Shown here: in pieces, positions 9,875-19,329 of the stretch | Position numbering within the stretch: position 1 is the first letter of the stretch | Layout of the letters: the number at the start of each line of letters is the position of its first letter | Assembly: GCF_024970185.1 (NCBI RefSeq) | Contig: NZ_CP103965.1 | Span: 53,501-117,500 of the forward strand | Length of the DNA: 64,000 nt | Reading direction: 5' to 3' | Source of the DNA: Pseudomonas sp. N3-W | Lineage (GTDB): Bacteria > Pseudomonadota > Gammaproteobacteria > Pseudomonadales > Pseudomonadaceae | Program-made: the position numbers and the translations under genes | The notes under the pieces: model-generated | Database searches by the model: none | Told to the model about the DNA's origin: nothing | The model's input: only the letters and a program-made list of their open reading frames with translations

Positions 9875-9887
9875 GTAACATAATAAC
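9875..9887. promoter_or_regulatory. Candidate Zur box between znuA and zur
   Basis: GTAACATAATAAC is an imperfect AT-rich palindrome resembling the core of the Zur consensus (GTTATAnTATAAC). It sits in the short divergent region, where it could repress both znuA and the zur-znuC-znuB operon when zinc is sufficient. Confidence 0.6.
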
Positions 9888-9913
9888 GTCTCTCACAAAA
9901 CTCGTCGCCGCTC

Positions 9914-10396
9914 ATGCCTAAAACACCGATTGCCAGCCGTCCCCACGACCACTCTCATTGCGTTCACAGCGCATTGTCGGAGGCCGATGCCTTGTGCGCA
10001 CGTCAAGGCTTGCGCCTGACCGCATTGCGCCGGCGGGTGCTGGAACTGGTGTGGCAGAGCCATAAACCGCTGGGTGCCTACGACATCCTGGCAGTGCTCA
10101 GCGAACAGGACGGTCGCCGCGCTGCGCCACCGACCGTTTATCGGGCGCTGGATTTCCTGCTGGATAACGGCCTGGTCCATCGCATCTCGTCCCTGAACGC
10201 CTTTGTCGGCTGCAATCACCCGGAACACGCGCACCAGGGCCAGTTCCTGATTTGCCGCGAATGCCACGCTGCCATTGAGCTTGAACAAAAATCCATCAGC
10301 GACGCGATTGTCTTCAGCGCCAGGGACGTCGGCTTTGTCGTCGAAGCCCAGACCGTTGAAGTGGTCGGTCTCTGCTCGGGCTGCCAGGGGGCTTGA
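9914..10396 (+). CDS. zur: Zinc uptake regulator Zur (Fur family, Np20)
   Basis: 160 residues. An N-terminal winged helix ([14 protein letters not shown], then [20 protein letters not shown]) is followed by a metal-sensing dimerisation domain. The structural zinc site has two Cys pairs, CREC and CSGC, and the sensory-site residues [13 protein letters not shown] are present. It represses zinc uptake genes when zinc is bound. Its TGA overlaps the znuC ATG by one base, so it is the first gene of zur-znuC-znuB. Confidence 0.94.
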   Translation: MPKTPIASRPHDHSHCVHSALSEADALCARQGLRLTALRRRVLELVWQSHKPLGAYDILAVLSEQDGRRAAPPTVYRALDFLLDNGLVHRISSLNAFVGCNHPEHAHQGQFLICRECHAAIELEQKSISDAIVFSARDVGFVVEAQTVEVVGLCSGCQGA

Positions 10397-11178
10397 TGAG
10401 CAATGCGCTGATCCGCCTCGAACACGTTGCCGTCACGTTTGCCGGGCAAGCCGTGCTGGATGACATCGAGTTGAGCGTCGAACCGGGGCAGATCGTCACC
10501 CTGATCGGCCCCAATGGCGCCGGCAAGACCACGCTGGTGCGCGCCGTACTCGGGCTGTTGAAGCCGGACAGCGGCAGCGTCTGGCGCAAGCCGAAACTGC
10601 GGGTCGGTTACATGCCGCAAAAACTCCACGTCGATCCAACCCTGCCGTTGTCCGTGTTGCGCTTCTTGCGGTTGGTACCGGGTGTGGACCGTGCGCGCGC
10701 CTTGTCCGCACTCAAGGAAGTCGGCGCAGAACACGTGATCGACAGCCCGGTGCAAAGCGTTTCCGGCGGCGAAATGCAGCGTGTGCTGCTGGCCCGTGCG
10801 CTGTTGCGCGAGCCGGAACTGCTGGTGCTGGATGAGCCGGTGCAAGGCGTCGATGTGGCCGGTCAGGCCGAGCTGTATAGCCTGATCACGCGTCTGCGGG
10901 ACCGCCACGGCTGCGGCGTGTTGATGGTATCTCACGATTTGCATCTGGTGATGAGCACCACCGACCAGGTGGTTTGCCTCAATCGCCATGTGTGCTGTTC
11001 CGGGCATCCGGAGCAGGTCAGTGGCGATCCGGCCTTCGTCGAGCTGTTCGGCAAGAACGCCCAAAGCCTGGCGATTTATCATCACCACCATGACCACGCC
11101 CATGACCTGCATGGCTCGGTGGTCACTGGCCCGACGGCCCACACCCACGTTCACGGAGATAGCTGCAAGCATGGCTGA
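10396..11178 (+). CDS. znuC: Zinc ABC transporter ATP-binding protein ZnuC
   Basis: 260 residues with Walker [10 protein letters not shown], signature SGGEMQR and Walker B LLVLDEP, followed by the H-loop VSHD. The C-terminal tail is His-rich ([10 protein letters not shown] and HTHVHGD), as is common in zinc-linked ATPases. The ATG at 10396 overlaps the zur stop codon (TGATG). A TTG one codon earlier is in frame but is less likely. It powers ZnuB to import zinc delivered by ZnuA. Confidence 0.95.
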   Translation: MSNALIRLEHVAVTFAGQAVLDDIELSVEPGQIVTLIGPNGAGKTTLVRAVLGLLKPDSGSVWRKPKLRVGYMPQKLHVDPTLPLSVLRFLRLVPGVDRARALSALKEVGAEHVIDSPVQSVSGGEMQRVLLARALLREPELLVLDEPVQGVDVAGQAELYSLITRLRDRHGCGVLMVSHDLHLVMSTTDQVVCLNRHVCCSGHPEQVSGDPAFVELFGKNAQSLAIYHHHHDHAHDLHGSVVTGPTAHTHVHGDSCKHG

Positions 11179-11959
11179 TTTTCTGCTTTACGCCCTGCTT
11201 GCAGGTCTTGCCCTGGCGCTGGTCGCCGGCCCGCTGGGTTCGTTCGTGGTCTGGCGGCGCATGGCCTATTTCGGCGATACCCTGTCCCACGCGGCGTTGC
11301 TCGGCGTGGCCCTGGGTTTTCTGCTGGATGTCAGCCCGACCGTGGCGGTCACCGTCGGCTGCCTGTTGTTGGCGGTGTTGCTGGTGACCTTGCAGCAGCG
11401 TCAGCCGTTGGCGTCCGATACCCTTTTGGGGATTCTTGCACCCAGCACGCTCTCTCTGGGCCTGGTGGTACTAAGCTTCATGCATGAAGTGCGGATCGAC
11501 CTGATGGCCTATCTGTTCGGCGACCTGCTGGCGATCAGCCCTACCGACCTGGCCTGGATCCTCGGCGGCAGCGCAGCGGTACTGGCGTTGCTGGTGACGT
11601 TATGGCGTCCACTGCTGGCGATCACCGTTCACGAAGAACTGGCCACGGTAGAAGGCTTGCCGGTGGCGGCGCTGCGTTTGACGCTGATGTTGCTGATTGC
11701 GGTGGTGATCGCTGTGGCGATGAAAATCGTCGGTGTATTGCTGATTACGTCGCTGTTGATCATCCCGGCGGCTGCGGCACAACGTCACGCCCGCTCGCCG
11801 GAGCAGATGGCACTGGGCGCTAGCCTGCTGGGCATGCTCGCGGTGTGTGGCGGGTTGGCGCTGTCGTGGTTCAAGGACACCCCGGCGGGCCCGTCAATTG
11901 TAGTGACGGCCGCCGCGCTGTTTCTGCTGAGTTTTGTCCTGCCCCGTCGAGGGGTGTAG
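11171..11959 (+). CDS. znuB: Zinc ABC transporter permease ZnuB
   Basis: 262 residues of hydrophobic protein with about eight predicted membrane segments, of the ABC-3 permease family. Family signatures include [20 protein letters not shown] near the N-terminus and [20 protein letters not shown] in the second half. The ATG at 11171 overlaps the end of znuC by 8 bases, so translation is probably coupled. It forms the inner-membrane channel of ZnuABC. Confidence 0.95.
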   Translation: MADFLLYALLAGLALALVAGPLGSFVVWRRMAYFGDTLSHAALLGVALGFLLDVSPTVAVTVGCLLLAVLLVTLQQRQPLASDTLLGILAPSTLSLGLVVLSFMHEVRIDLMAYLFGDLLAISPTDLAWILGGSAAVLALLVTLWRPLLAITVHEELATVEGLPVAALRLTLMLLIAVVIAVAMKIVGVLLITSLLIIPAAAAQRHARSPEQMALGASLLGMLAVCGGLALSWFKDTPAGPSIVVTAAALFLLSFVLPRRGV

Positions 11960-11996
11960 ACTTGCTCGTTTTTTGCGCAAATAGAGAGTCGCAGGA

Positions 11997-12710
11997 ATGA
12001 AGTCGTTCGCCTCCCGTTATCTGCTCCTTGTCGCATTTTCATTGCTGCTGGGGGCCTGCCAAAGCACGCCACCGGCCCCCGAGGCCCCCGATGCGCGGGC
12101 CACGGCCATCGCACAGCTGGAACAAAGCCTGGCCAGCAGCGAACTGGCCACCGCTGAAGATCAACTCGCGACCTTGCAGACCGAATCGCCCAATGACCAG
12201 TCCCTGGTGCAATACCAGCGGCAACTCGCCGAAGCGTATTTGCAGCGCAGTCAGATCGTGCTGCAAAAAGGCGATGTGAATGCGGCGGCGACGGCACTAA
12301 GCCGTGCGCGGGCCTTGATGCCCAAGGCTCCGGCGCTGACCGGCGGCGTCAACAATGCCATCGTCAATGCCCGCAAGGCTGAGCTGGACAAGGCCGAAGC
12401 TGCGCTGATGGCGGCCGAAGCCAAGCCGAAAGCAAAAGTCATCGACCCGACGGCTGAAAGCACCACGGTTGCATTGAATCTCACGGATATGGGCAAGCTT
12501 CGCCATCAACTGGACGCTATCGCCACCGATGTGGTGAATTACCAGTGTGATGTGAGCATCCAGGCGCCGCGTACCCAGGATTACCCTTGGTTGGCGACGT
12601 TACTGACCAAGCGCGTGAAGAAGCTCGATTCAGAGTTTGAGCTGAAGCTGCAGAAGCAGATCTTGCGCAACATCCCGGCGCAGATGGTTCTGAGTCCGCG
12701 CAAACCCTAA
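11997..12710 (+). CDS. Lipoprotein with TPR-like helical region (PA5502-like)
   Basis: 237 residues. The signal peptide ends in the lipobox LLGAC (Cys about residue 20), predicting a lipid-anchored envelope protein. The middle (about residues 35-140) is Ala/Leu/Gln-rich with alternating helices resembling tetratricopeptide repeats (LVQYQRQLAEAYLQRSQIVL, GDVNAAATALSRARAL). The C-terminal part is helical and charged. The gene follows znuB by 37 bases on the same strand, a conserved order in Pseudomonas. The function is unknown, and a role with the zinc transporter is not shown. Confidence 0.75.
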   Translation: MKSFASRYLLLVAFSLLLGACQSTPPAPEAPDARATAIAQLEQSLASSELATAEDQLATLQTESPNDQSLVQYQRQLAEAYLQRSQIVLQKGDVNAAATALSRARALMPKAPALTGGVNNAIVNARKAELDKAEAALMAAEAKPKAKVIDPTAESTTVALNLTDMGKLRHQLDAIATDVVNYQCDVSIQAPRTQDYPWLATLLTKRVKKLDSEFELKLQKQILRNIPAQMVLSPRKP

Positions 12711-12712
12711 AA

Positions 12713-12803
12713 GCTTCGCGAGCAAGCCCGCTCCCACATGGAGGGTGACCACGAATCTATGGTCAACCTATAACCCCTGTGGGACCGAGCCTGCTCGCGA
12801 AAG
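12713..12803. repeat. REP doublet, CGCGAGCAGGC family
   Basis: Inverted copies TTCGCGAGCAAGCCCGCTCC and GGGACCGAGCCTGCTCGCGA surround a 30-40 base centre. The same family occurs at 41141-41236 and 43659-43761. It lies between the convergent lipoprotein gene and katE. Confidence 0.85.
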
Positions 12804-12827
12804 CGTCCTTTCCAGCAATACAATTCT

Positions 12828-14966
12828 CTAAGCCGGAATCGCCTTGGCCTTAGGCTCCCGGTCCCAAACCCGATGCTGCCCGATCGCGGCAAAAAACGCC
12901 TTGAACAGCTTCGCATCCGCCCCGACGATCAGCCCCGCATCAGTTTCCAGCTTCAACACGTCCAGCAGCTGTTTGGCGTCGCCATGCAGCGCAATCGCCT
13001 TCAAGTGCTTGTACGCCTCCAGCAGGTAATGCAGCGCCACGCCATCGGTACTCAACGCCTTGATCGACGCCGCGCCACCGGGCACGAACACCGCGTCGAA
13101 CGCCACGGACGGCAGGCCTTCCATCGAGGCATCCACCGGCAACAATTTCCCGTCGGCAGTCTTCACCGGTGCCGAGGTCGGCCCCAGCAGCTTGGCGTGC
13201 GCGCCTTCAGCCTGTAGCGCCTTTTTAAGCGCATCAATCGCGGCACCATCGACGCCGTTCGCCGCCAGAATCGCCACTTTGCGGGTTTTGATATTTCCCG
13301 GCAGCAGGTTCGCCTGACTCAGCGCGGGCGAGCGGTCCAGGGACGTTTTTGGCACGTCGACCGTCCCGCCTTTTGGTGCTGGCAGGCCCAGGTTCTGCGC
13401 CACACGCTTGGCCAGCTCCAGGTCGATGTTGGCCAGAATCTCATTCACCTGACGCTGGCGAATGTGTTCGCGATCAACCTTGCCCAGCTCAAAGCTGTAA
13501 GCCGAGATGATGTGCTCCTGCTCGTGCTTGCTCATGCTGTGGAAAAACAGCCGAGCCTGAGAGAAGTGGTCGCTGAACGACTCGCTGCGCTGGCGGATCT
13601 TGTTGGCATCGATGCGTTCCGGGTACGTCTCGAAACCGCCGTCCTGCGCGGCGGGCGGAGTTTCTTTTGGCCAGCCGCCATCAATGGAGTTCGGCTCGTA
13701 GGACGCACGACCCTTGTCGATGGTGATGCGATGTTGGGCATCTCGCTGGCTATTGTGGAACGGTGCCAGCGGCCGGTTGATCGGGATTTCGTGGAAATTC
13801 GGCCCGCCGAGTCGGCTGATCTGCGTATCGGTGTAGGAAAACAACCGACCTTGCAGCAGCGGGTCATTGGAGAAGTCGATCCCCGGCACGATGTGCCCCG
13901 GGCAGAAGGCAACCTGCTCGGTTTCGGCGAAGAAGTTGTCCGGGTTGCGGTTCAGCGTCATCTTGCCCAGCGGCGTGATCGGCACGATTTCTTCGGGGAT
14001 CAGTTTGGTCGGATCGAGGATGTCGAAATCGAAGTTGTGCTCGTTCTCTTCTTCGATGATTTGTACGCCCAGTTCCCATTCCGGGTAGTCGCCCATCTCG
14101 ATGGATTCCCAGAGATCGCGACGGTGGTAGTCAGTGTCTTTACCGGCGAGCTTCTGCGCCTCGTCCCACACCAGCGAGCAAGTGCCAGCAGTAGGGCGCC
14201 AGTGGAATTTGACGAAACGCGATTTACCCTCGGCATTGATCAGCCGGAAGGTATGAATGCCGAAGCCTTGCATGCTGCGCAGGCTTTTCGGAATCGCCCG
14301 GTCGGACATGGTCCAGATCACCATGTGCGCCGATTCCGGCACCAGCGAGACAAAGTCCCAGAACGTGTCGTGAGCGGAGCCGCCTGTAGGAATTTCGTTG
14401 TGCGGCTCGGGTTTTACCGCATGCACGAAGTCAGGAAACTTGATCGCGTCCTGTATGAAAAAGACCGGCATGTTGTTGCCCACCAAGTCGAAGTTGCCTT
14501 CTTCGGTGAAGAACTTCACGGCGAAACCACGAACGTCGCGCACGGTATCGCCTGACCCGCGTGGGCCCTGTACCGTGGAAAAGCGCACGAAGACCGGGGT
14601 TTTCTGTCCAGGATCGCGCAGGAAACCGGCCTTGCTCAGTGCAGAATGATTTTCATAGGTCTGGAAGTAACCATGCGCGCCGGTGCCGCGTGCGTGGACG
14701 ATGCGCTCCGGGATTCGCTCATGGTCAAAGTGCGTGATTTTTTCACGCATGATGAAGTCTTCGAGCAACGAAGGGCCACGCGGGCCGACCTTCAACGTGT
14801 TCTGATTATCCGAGACCTTCACGCCCTGGTTGGTGCGCAGGGCCTGTTCGGTGGCGTCGGAGCGAAACTTTTCCAGGCTGTCGAGCTTGGCGTTGGTGTT
14901 GCCGCGGTCCAGGGTGTCTGTCCCGGCCAATGCGCTTTTGGGTGCGGCAGGCTTTTTGGTACTCAT
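12828..14966 (-). CDS. katE: Catalase HPII (large-subunit, clade 2)
   Basis: 712 residues. The haem catalase core shows catalytic His91 ([10 protein letters not shown]), Asn164 ([10 protein letters not shown]) and the proximal Tyr378 (RLFSYTDTQ). A C-terminal extension of about 150 residues ([15 protein letters not shown], then [10 protein letters not shown]) has the flavodoxin/DJ-1-like domain that distinguishes HPII enzymes. The ATG at 14966 ([12 protein letters not shown]) was chosen over an upstream in-frame ATG at 15035, because homologues begin near here and a GGAG lies just before it. It breaks down hydrogen peroxide, often in stationary phase. Confidence 0.96.
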   Translation of the reverse strand: MSTKKPAAPKSALAGTDTLDRGNTNAKLDSLEKFRSDATEQALRTNQGVKVSDNQNTLKVGPRGPSLLEDFIMREKITHFDHERIPERIVHARGTGAHGYFQTYENHSALSKAGFLRDPGQKTPVFVRFSTVQGPRGSGDTVRDVRGFAVKFFTEEGNFDLVGNNMPVFFIQDAIKFPDFVHAVKPEPHNEIPTGGSAHDTFWDFVSLVPESAHMVIWTMSDRAIPKSLRSMQGFGIHTFRLINAEGKSRFVKFHWRPTAGTCSLVWDEAQKLAGKDTDYHRRDLWESIEMGDYPEWELGVQIIEEENEHNFDFDILDPTKLIPEEIVPITPLGKMTLNRNPDNFFAETEQVAFCPGHIVPGIDFSNDPLLQGRLFSYTDTQISRLGGPNFHEIPINRPLAPFHNSQRDAQHRITIDKGRASYEPNSIDGGWPKETPPAAQDGGFETYPERIDANKIRQRSESFSDHFSQARLFFHSMSKHEQEHIISAYSFELGKVDREHIRQRQVNEILANIDLELAKRVAQNLGLPAPKGGTVDVPKTSLDRSPALSQANLLPGNIKTRKVAILAANGVDGAAIDALKKALQAEGAHAKLLGPTSAPVKTADGKLLPVDASMEGLPSVAFDAVFVPGGAASIKALSTDGVALHYLLEAYKHLKAIALHGDAKQLLDVLKLETDAGLIVGADAKLFKAFFAAIGQHRVWDREPKAKAIPA

Positions 14967-15231
14967 CAGTCGTAAACTCCTCGTTGCGATTCCTGCCGTA
15001 GCCAGGACTCTTGAGCAATTCCCCAGGCACGGCACCGGGGGCGTTTTCGAGTTGCCTAATTAGTGACTGATGGCGCTTTTAGCCGTTCCTTTTTTATGAC
15101 CTTTGATCGCGTTATTGCCAAATGAAAGGTTGAATGCCGAATAAATGCTAATAACCTCTATACGGACAGGCTAAAATGCGCGCCCGGCTAACCGCTGATC
15201 CTTTTCTAACGCGCCCCACAAGGTTCGCTAC

Positions 15232-16239
15232 GTGATCGAGTTTCAAAACGTCCACAAAACCTACCGCGTCGCCGGTAAGGATATCCCCGCCCTGCATCCG
15301 ACCAGTCTGACGATTGAGAATGGTCAGGTCTTTGGCCTGATCGGTCACTCCGGTGCGGGAAAAAGTACCCTGCTGCGTCTGATCAATCGCCTGGAAGAGT
15401 CCAGTGGCGGCAAGATCATCGTTGACGGTGAAGAAGTCACTGCACTGGATGCCGGCGGCCTGCGCCGTTTCCGCCAGCAGGTCGGGATGATTTTCCAGCA
15501 CTTCAACCTGCTGGCATCCAAGACCGTGGCCGACAACGTCGCGCTGCCACTGACCCTTGCCGGTGAGTTGTCCCGCAGCGAAATCGACCAGCGTGTGGCC
15601 GAGTTGCTGGCGCGGGTCGGCCTGTCCGACCACGCCAAAAAATACCCGGCACAATTGTCGGGCGGCCAGAAACAGCGCGTCGGCATCGCCCGCGCCCTGG
15701 CGACCAAACCGAAAATCCTGCTGTGCGACGAAGCCACCAGCGCCCTCGATCCTCAGACCACGGCCTCGGTCCTGCAACTGCTGGCCGAGATCAATCGCGA
15801 GCTGAAGCTGACCATCGTCTTGATCACCCACGAGATGGATGTGATCCGTCGCGTGTGTGATCAGGTCGGCGTGATGGACGCTGGCGTGATTGTCGAGCTG
15901 GGTCCGGTGGCCGATGTGTTCCTGCATCCAAAACACCCGACCACCAAGCGCTTCGTGCAGGAAGACGAGCAGATCGACGAAAGCGAGCAACGCGATGACT
16001 TCGCTCACGTGCCGGGCCGCATCGTGCGTCTGACCTTCCAGGGCGAAGCGACCTACGCGCCGTTGCTGGGCACCGTCGCCCGGGAAACCGGTGTGGACTA
16101 CAGCATCCTGGCCGGTCGTATCGACCGCATCAAAGACACCCCCTACGGGCAACTGACCCTGGCAATCACTGGCGGTGACATGGAAGCGGCTTTCGCCCGC
16201 TTCACCGCAGCCGACGTCCATATGGAGGTGCTGCGTTAA
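15232..16239 (+). CDS. metN: Methionine ABC transporter ATP-binding protein MetN
   Basis: 335 residues. Walker A is GHSGAGKST (38-46), the signature LSGGQKQR, and Walker [13 protein letters not shown]. The C-terminal 80 residues form the NIL (ACT-like) domain, which in E. coli MetN binds methionine and inhibits transport. The start is GTG at 15232 behind AAGG. The TAA overlaps the metI ATG (TAATG), so expression is coupled. The 265 bases before it hold the katE and metN promoters; I saw no SAM riboswitch. Confidence 0.95.
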   Translation: MIEFQNVHKTYRVAGKDIPALHPTSLTIENGQVFGLIGHSGAGKSTLLRLINRLEESSGGKIIVDGEEVTALDAGGLRRFRQQVGMIFQHFNLLASKTVADNVALPLTLAGELSRSEIDQRVAELLARVGLSDHAKKYPAQLSGGQKQRVGIARALATKPKILLCDEATSALDPQTTASVLQLLAEINRELKLTIVLITHEMDVIRRVCDQVGVMDAGVIVELGPVADVFLHPKHPTTKRFVQEDEQIDESEQRDDFAHVPGRIVRLTFQGEATYAPLLGTVARETGVDYSILAGRIDRIKDTPYGQLTLAITGGDMEAAFARFTAADVHMEVLR

Positions 16240-16913
16240 TGGAAGCCCTGACAACGTTCTTCGCCAATATCGACTGGTTCGAAATCTGGCTGGCCACTGG
16301 CGACACCCTGCTGATGCTGGGTGGTTCGCTGCTGTTTACCATATTGCTGGGCCTGCCGCTGGGCGTGCTGTTGTTCCTGTGCAGCCCGCGCCAGTTACTC
16401 GAAGCCAAGGGTGTCTACGCTTTGCTGTCGCTGGTGGTGAACATCCTGCGTTCGCTGCCGTTCATCATTCTGCTGATCGTGATGATTCCGTTCACCGTGT
16501 TGATTACCGGTACGTCGCTGGGTGTGGCCGGTGCGATTCCACCGTTGGTGGTCGGTGCGACGCCGTTCTTCGCTCGATTGGTCGAAACCGCCCTGCGTGA
16601 AGTGGATCGCGGCATTATCGAAGCGACCCAGGCCATGGGCGCGACCACCCGGCAGATCATCGTCAATGCCTTGCTGCCGGAAGCTCGTCCGGGCATCTTT
16701 GCGGCGATTACGGTGACGGCGATTACACTGGTGTCCTACACGGCGATGGCTGGTGTGGTGGGCGCTGGTGGCTTGGGTGACCTGGCTATCCGTTTCGGCT
16801 ATCAGCGTTTCCAGACTGACGTGATGATCGTCACCGTGGTTCTGCTGCTGGTGTTGGTGCAAGTGCTGCAAACCGTTGGCGACAAACTGGTTGTGCACTT
16901 CTCTCGTAAATAA
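16239..16913 (+). CDS. metI: Methionine ABC transporter permease MetI
   Basis: 224 residues with five predicted membrane helices. The permease EAA-type motif EATQAMGATTRQII faces MetN. It forms the channel of the D/L-methionine importer with MetN and MetQ. It starts at the last base of metN and is followed 75 bases later by metQ. Confidence 0.95.
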   Translation: MEALTTFFANIDWFEIWLATGDTLLMLGGSLLFTILLGLPLGVLLFLCSPRQLLEAKGVYALLSLVVNILRSLPFIILLIVMIPFTVLITGTSLGVAGAIPPLVVGATPFFARLVETALREVDRGIIEATQAMGATTRQIIVNALLPEARPGIFAAITVTAITLVSYTAMAGVVGAGGLGDLAIRFGYQRFQTDVMIVTVVLLLVLVQVLQTVGDKLVVHFSRK

Positions 16914-16988
16914 GCTTTTCGTAACCAATGACTGAGCCGGCCATTCGCTGGCAGGCGCCAAACGGGCGCCTCACATGGAGTTAGCTGA

Positions 16989-17762
16989 ATGAAAAAACTA
17001 CTTGTCGCACTCGCCGCCGTGGCTGCGTTTTCCGCTCAGGCCGATGAAACCCTGACCGTTGCGGCCTCCCCGGTTCCGCACGCGGAAATCCTCGAATTCG
17101 TCAAACCGGCACTGGCCAAAGAAGGCGTGGACTTGAAGATCAAGGTCTTCACCGACTATATCCAGCCGAACGTGCAAGTGGCCGAGAAACGTCTGGACGC
17201 CAACTTCTTCCAGCATCAGCCGTACCTGGATGAGTTCAACAAGGCCAAGCACACCAACCTGGTTGCTGTTGCCGGTGTGCACCTGGAACCGCTGGGCGCT
17301 TACTCCAGCAAGTACAAGACCCTCGCTGAATTGCCGGGCGGCGCCAATGTGGTGATCCCGAACGATGCCACCAACGGCGGCCGCGCGCTGTTGCTGCTGC
17401 AGAAGGCTGGCCTGATCAAGCTGAAGGATGCGAACAACATCCTGTCGACCGTCAAGGACATCACCGAGAACGCCAAGGACCTGAAATTCCGCGAGCTGGA
17501 AGCCGCAACCATCCCACGCGTACTGACCCAGGTCGACCTGGCGCTGATCAACACCAACTACGCGCTGGAAGCCAAGCTGGATCCGTCGAAAGACGCGTTG
17601 GTCATCGAAGGCAACGATTCGCCTTACGTGAACATCCTGGTCGCCCGCCCGGACGACAAGGACAGCGACGCGATGAAGAAACTGGTTGCTGCACTGCATA
17701 GCCCGGAAGTGAAAGCCTTCATTCTTGAGAAGTACAAAGGCGCAGTACTGCCAGCCTTCTGA
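16989..17762 (+). CDS. metQ: Methionine-binding protein MetQ
   Basis: 257 residues of the NlpA/MetQ family. The ligand-binding fold starts TLTVAASPVPHAEILEFV and contains LDANFFQHQPYLDEFN, both family landmarks. The signal peptide is MKKLLVALAAVAAFSAQA. There is no lipobox cysteine, so unlike E. coli MetQ this protein should be soluble in the periplasm. It is the third gene of metNIQ and ends at a strong terminator. Ligand specificity for methionine follows from the operon, not from visible residues. Confidence 0.93.
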   Translation: MKKLLVALAAVAAFSAQADETLTVAASPVPHAEILEFVKPALAKEGVDLKIKVFTDYIQPNVQVAEKRLDANFFQHQPYLDEFNKAKHTNLVAVAGVHLEPLGAYSSKYKTLAELPGGANVVIPNDATNGGRALLLLQKAGLIKLKDANNILSTVKDITENAKDLKFRELEAATIPRVLTQVDLALINTNYALEAKLDPSKDALVIEGNDSPYVNILVARPDDKDSDAMKKLVAALHSPEVKAFILEKYKGAVLPAF

Positions 17763-17773
17763 TTGGCTGATGC

Positions 17774-17808
17774 AAAAAAAAAGGGAGCTCCTCGGAGCTC
17801 CCTTTTTC
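17774..17808 (+). terminator. Terminator of metNIQ
   Basis: A perfect GGGAGCTCC / GGAGCTCCC stem is flanked by an A-run and TTTTT. It starts about 10 bases after the metQ stop. Confidence 0.9.
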
Positions 17809-17844
17809 ATGCCTGAACGACTGTTCTCTGTGGGGCTGAGCTGT

Positions 17845-17956
17845 TGTGGCGAGCGAGCTTGCTCGCGCTAGAGTGTGCAGCACTCACAACATCGGCAGGG
17901 GTTGCCGATTTTTGGGGCCGCTACGCAGCCCAGCGGGAGCGAGCTCCCTCGCCACA
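17845..17956. repeat. REP doublet, GTGGCGAG family
   Basis: TGTGGCGAGCGAGCTTGCTC is at the left and GGAGCGAGCTCCCTCGCCAC at the right in inverted orientation, as at 8801-8912. It lies between the metQ terminator and the end of the DUF6124 gene. Confidence 0.85.
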
Positions 17957-17978
17957 CAAGCTTGTCTGCTCGCAGGCA

Positions 17979-18341
17979 TCAGCTGTGTGGTGCCGAATGA
18001 GACTGCTCGACGTTATCCAGCATCCGGTTTACCGCCAATTCGGCCAGCATGATGATCTGCTGAATGGCCATCGCCGTGTGCCGCTGCGGCCCTTGCAGAA
18101 ACCCCGCAAAATCACTGGTCATGACACTCGCCGACGCCAGTGACTCACAGGCATGGGCCAACAGGTCTTCGTCTTTGATATCGGGGGCAATCACAAACAT
18201 GGTGCTGGGTTGGCGGACCGCGGGGGCTTTGAGGGCGTCGGGGTTGGGGTAGTTGAGCGCGCGGTCTTCCGCTTCCTTGAGTCTGTTGGCTTCGAGGGTG
18301 GGGTCGTCGGCTTCGGGGGGATTTGGTGTTGGTTTGAACAT
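17979..18341 (-). CDS. DUF6124 family protein (formerly DUF3077-like)
   Basis: 120 residues. The N-terminal 45 residues are polar and Pro-rich (MFKPTPNPPEADD). The remainder is a conserved helical domain (DEDLLAHACESLASASVMTS, then QQIIMLAELAVNRMLDNV). Such proteins are common and often multicopy in Pseudomonas. The function is unknown. The ATG follows CGGAG by 6 bases. The gene is preceded by a long structured leader (see 18342-18693) rather than a short promoter region, which suggests post-transcriptional control. Confidence 0.8.
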   Translation of the reverse strand: MFKPTPNPPEADDPTLEANRLKEAEDRALNYPNPDALKAPAVRQPSTMFVIAPDIKDEDLLAHACESLASASVMTSDFAGFLQGPQRHTAMAIQQIIMLAELAVNRMLDNVEQSHSAPHS

Positions 18342-18693
18342 GGTGAAGCTCCGTCTACTGGGTTAAAGCTGCTCCATTCGTTTCCAAGTGAAGGGTGGCA
18401 GCTGTACGCGGGTTGGAAACCGGGGTAAACGAGCCCGACAGACCCGAAGGTCTCCCGCGCACAGCCACCATGACGCAGGCCATGCTGAAAGCGCACAAGC
18501 ATACGTTATGAGGGGCGCTGATGCGCCGTTTACAGTCGGGTTTCCAAGCCCGGTCGCTGATGTGCAACGACCCCCGAAGCCTATCCACCACACTTCCGAC
18601 CGACAACCGCCAAAACATGTCGGAAACATCCCAAAAATCACTTGTTCTGTAGGACGGCCACAATCCATTGCGGGAGCGGGCTCTGTTGTCTGT
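18342..18693 (-). promoter_or_regulatory. 352-base untranslated leader/intergenic region upstream of DUF6124 gene
   Basis: No convincing gene is present. Besides the C4-like element it holds two more hairpins on the minus strand: CGGGCTTGGAAACCCG (about 18538-18553) and GGCGC-ATCA-GCGCC (about 18513-18527). It separates the DUF6124 gene from the end of the sco gene on the same strand. Confidence 0.6.
18394..18469 (-). ncRNA. C4-like structured RNA in the leader of the DUF6124 gene
   Basis: On the minus strand an outer stem GGTGGC-TGT pairs with ACA-GCT-GCCACC and continues as CGCGGG / CCCGCG. It encloses a hairpin AGACC-TTCG-GGTCT and a second hairpin CGGG...CCCG. This three-way architecture resembles phage C4 antisense RNA. 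It ends about 50 bases before the ribosome site of the DUF6124 gene. The pairings were read by eye; the family assignment is inference. Confidence 0.5.
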
Positions 18694-19329
18694 TTAGTTG
18701 CGCTTCAGCATCACCGGCAACTGCGCCACCAGCTTCGCATTGTTCAACGGCGCCCGAATAAACCCGCGCTGCGTGCCGTCCGGTCCGATCACCGCGAGAT
18801 TGCCGCTGTGATCAACCGTGTAGTTCGGCTTGCTGGTGTCGGCCGGAATGAACGGGATGCTCATCGCGTTGGCGACTTTTTGCAGTTCTTCAACTGACGT
18901 CGGCGTCAGGCCGATGAACTGTGGATCGAAGTAGCCCAGGTACTGCTTCAGCTGCTTGGGCGTGTCGCGGTTCGGATCGACGCTGACCAGGATGATCTGC
19001 AACTTGTCCACGGCATCTTTAGGCAGTTCGCTCTTGATCTGCCGCAGTTGGGCGAGGGTGGTCGGGCAGATGTCCGGGCAGAAGGTGTAGCCGAAGAACA
19101 ACAGGCTCCACTTGCCTTTCAACTCGTCGATGGCAATCGGCTGGCCGTCCTGATTGGTCATGGTCACATCCGGCAGGTTGCGGCTTTGCGGCAGCAGGAT
19201 GATGCCGGCGTCGATCAGTTCCGTCGGGTCGCCCTGGCCTTTGCCGGACAGCACTTTGTTGACGGTCAGGCCCAGCACCAGCGCGATCAGGGCGACGAGG
19301 ATGAAGACGGTTTTCTGAGTTCGAGTCAT
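18694..19329 (-). CDS. SCO1/SenC/PrrC-type copper chaperone
   Basis: 211 residues. One N-terminal membrane anchor ([16 protein letters not shown]) precedes a periplasmic thioredoxin-like domain. Copper ligands are the CPDIC pair (Cys84, Cys88) and the conserved His in TVDHSG (about 174). SCO proteins deliver copper to, or reduce, the CuA site of cytochrome c oxidase subunit II, which is encoded upstream in this cluster. The ATG overlaps the ctaB stop by 4 bases (ATGA), so the longer open frame upstream is not used. Confidence 0.93.
   Translation of the reverse strand: MTRTQKTVFILVALIALVLGLTVNKVLSGKGQGDPTELIDAGIILLPQSRNLPDVTMTNQDGQPIAIDELKGKWSLLFFGYTFCPDICPTTLAQLRQIKSELPKDAVDKLQIILVSVDPNRDTPKQLKQYLGYFDPQFIGLTPTSVEELQKVANAMSIPFIPADTSKPNYTVDHSGNLAVIGPDGTQRGFIRAPLNNAKLVAQLPVMLKRN

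Noticed and set aside
13464..14555. A 363-codon plus-strand frame opposite katE
   Set aside because: Shadow of the catalase gene; no ribosome site or family resemblance.
15040..15231. Possible SAM riboswitch before metNIQ
   Set aside because: I could not find the conserved helices of any SAM riboswitch. The region looks like an ordinary promoter region.
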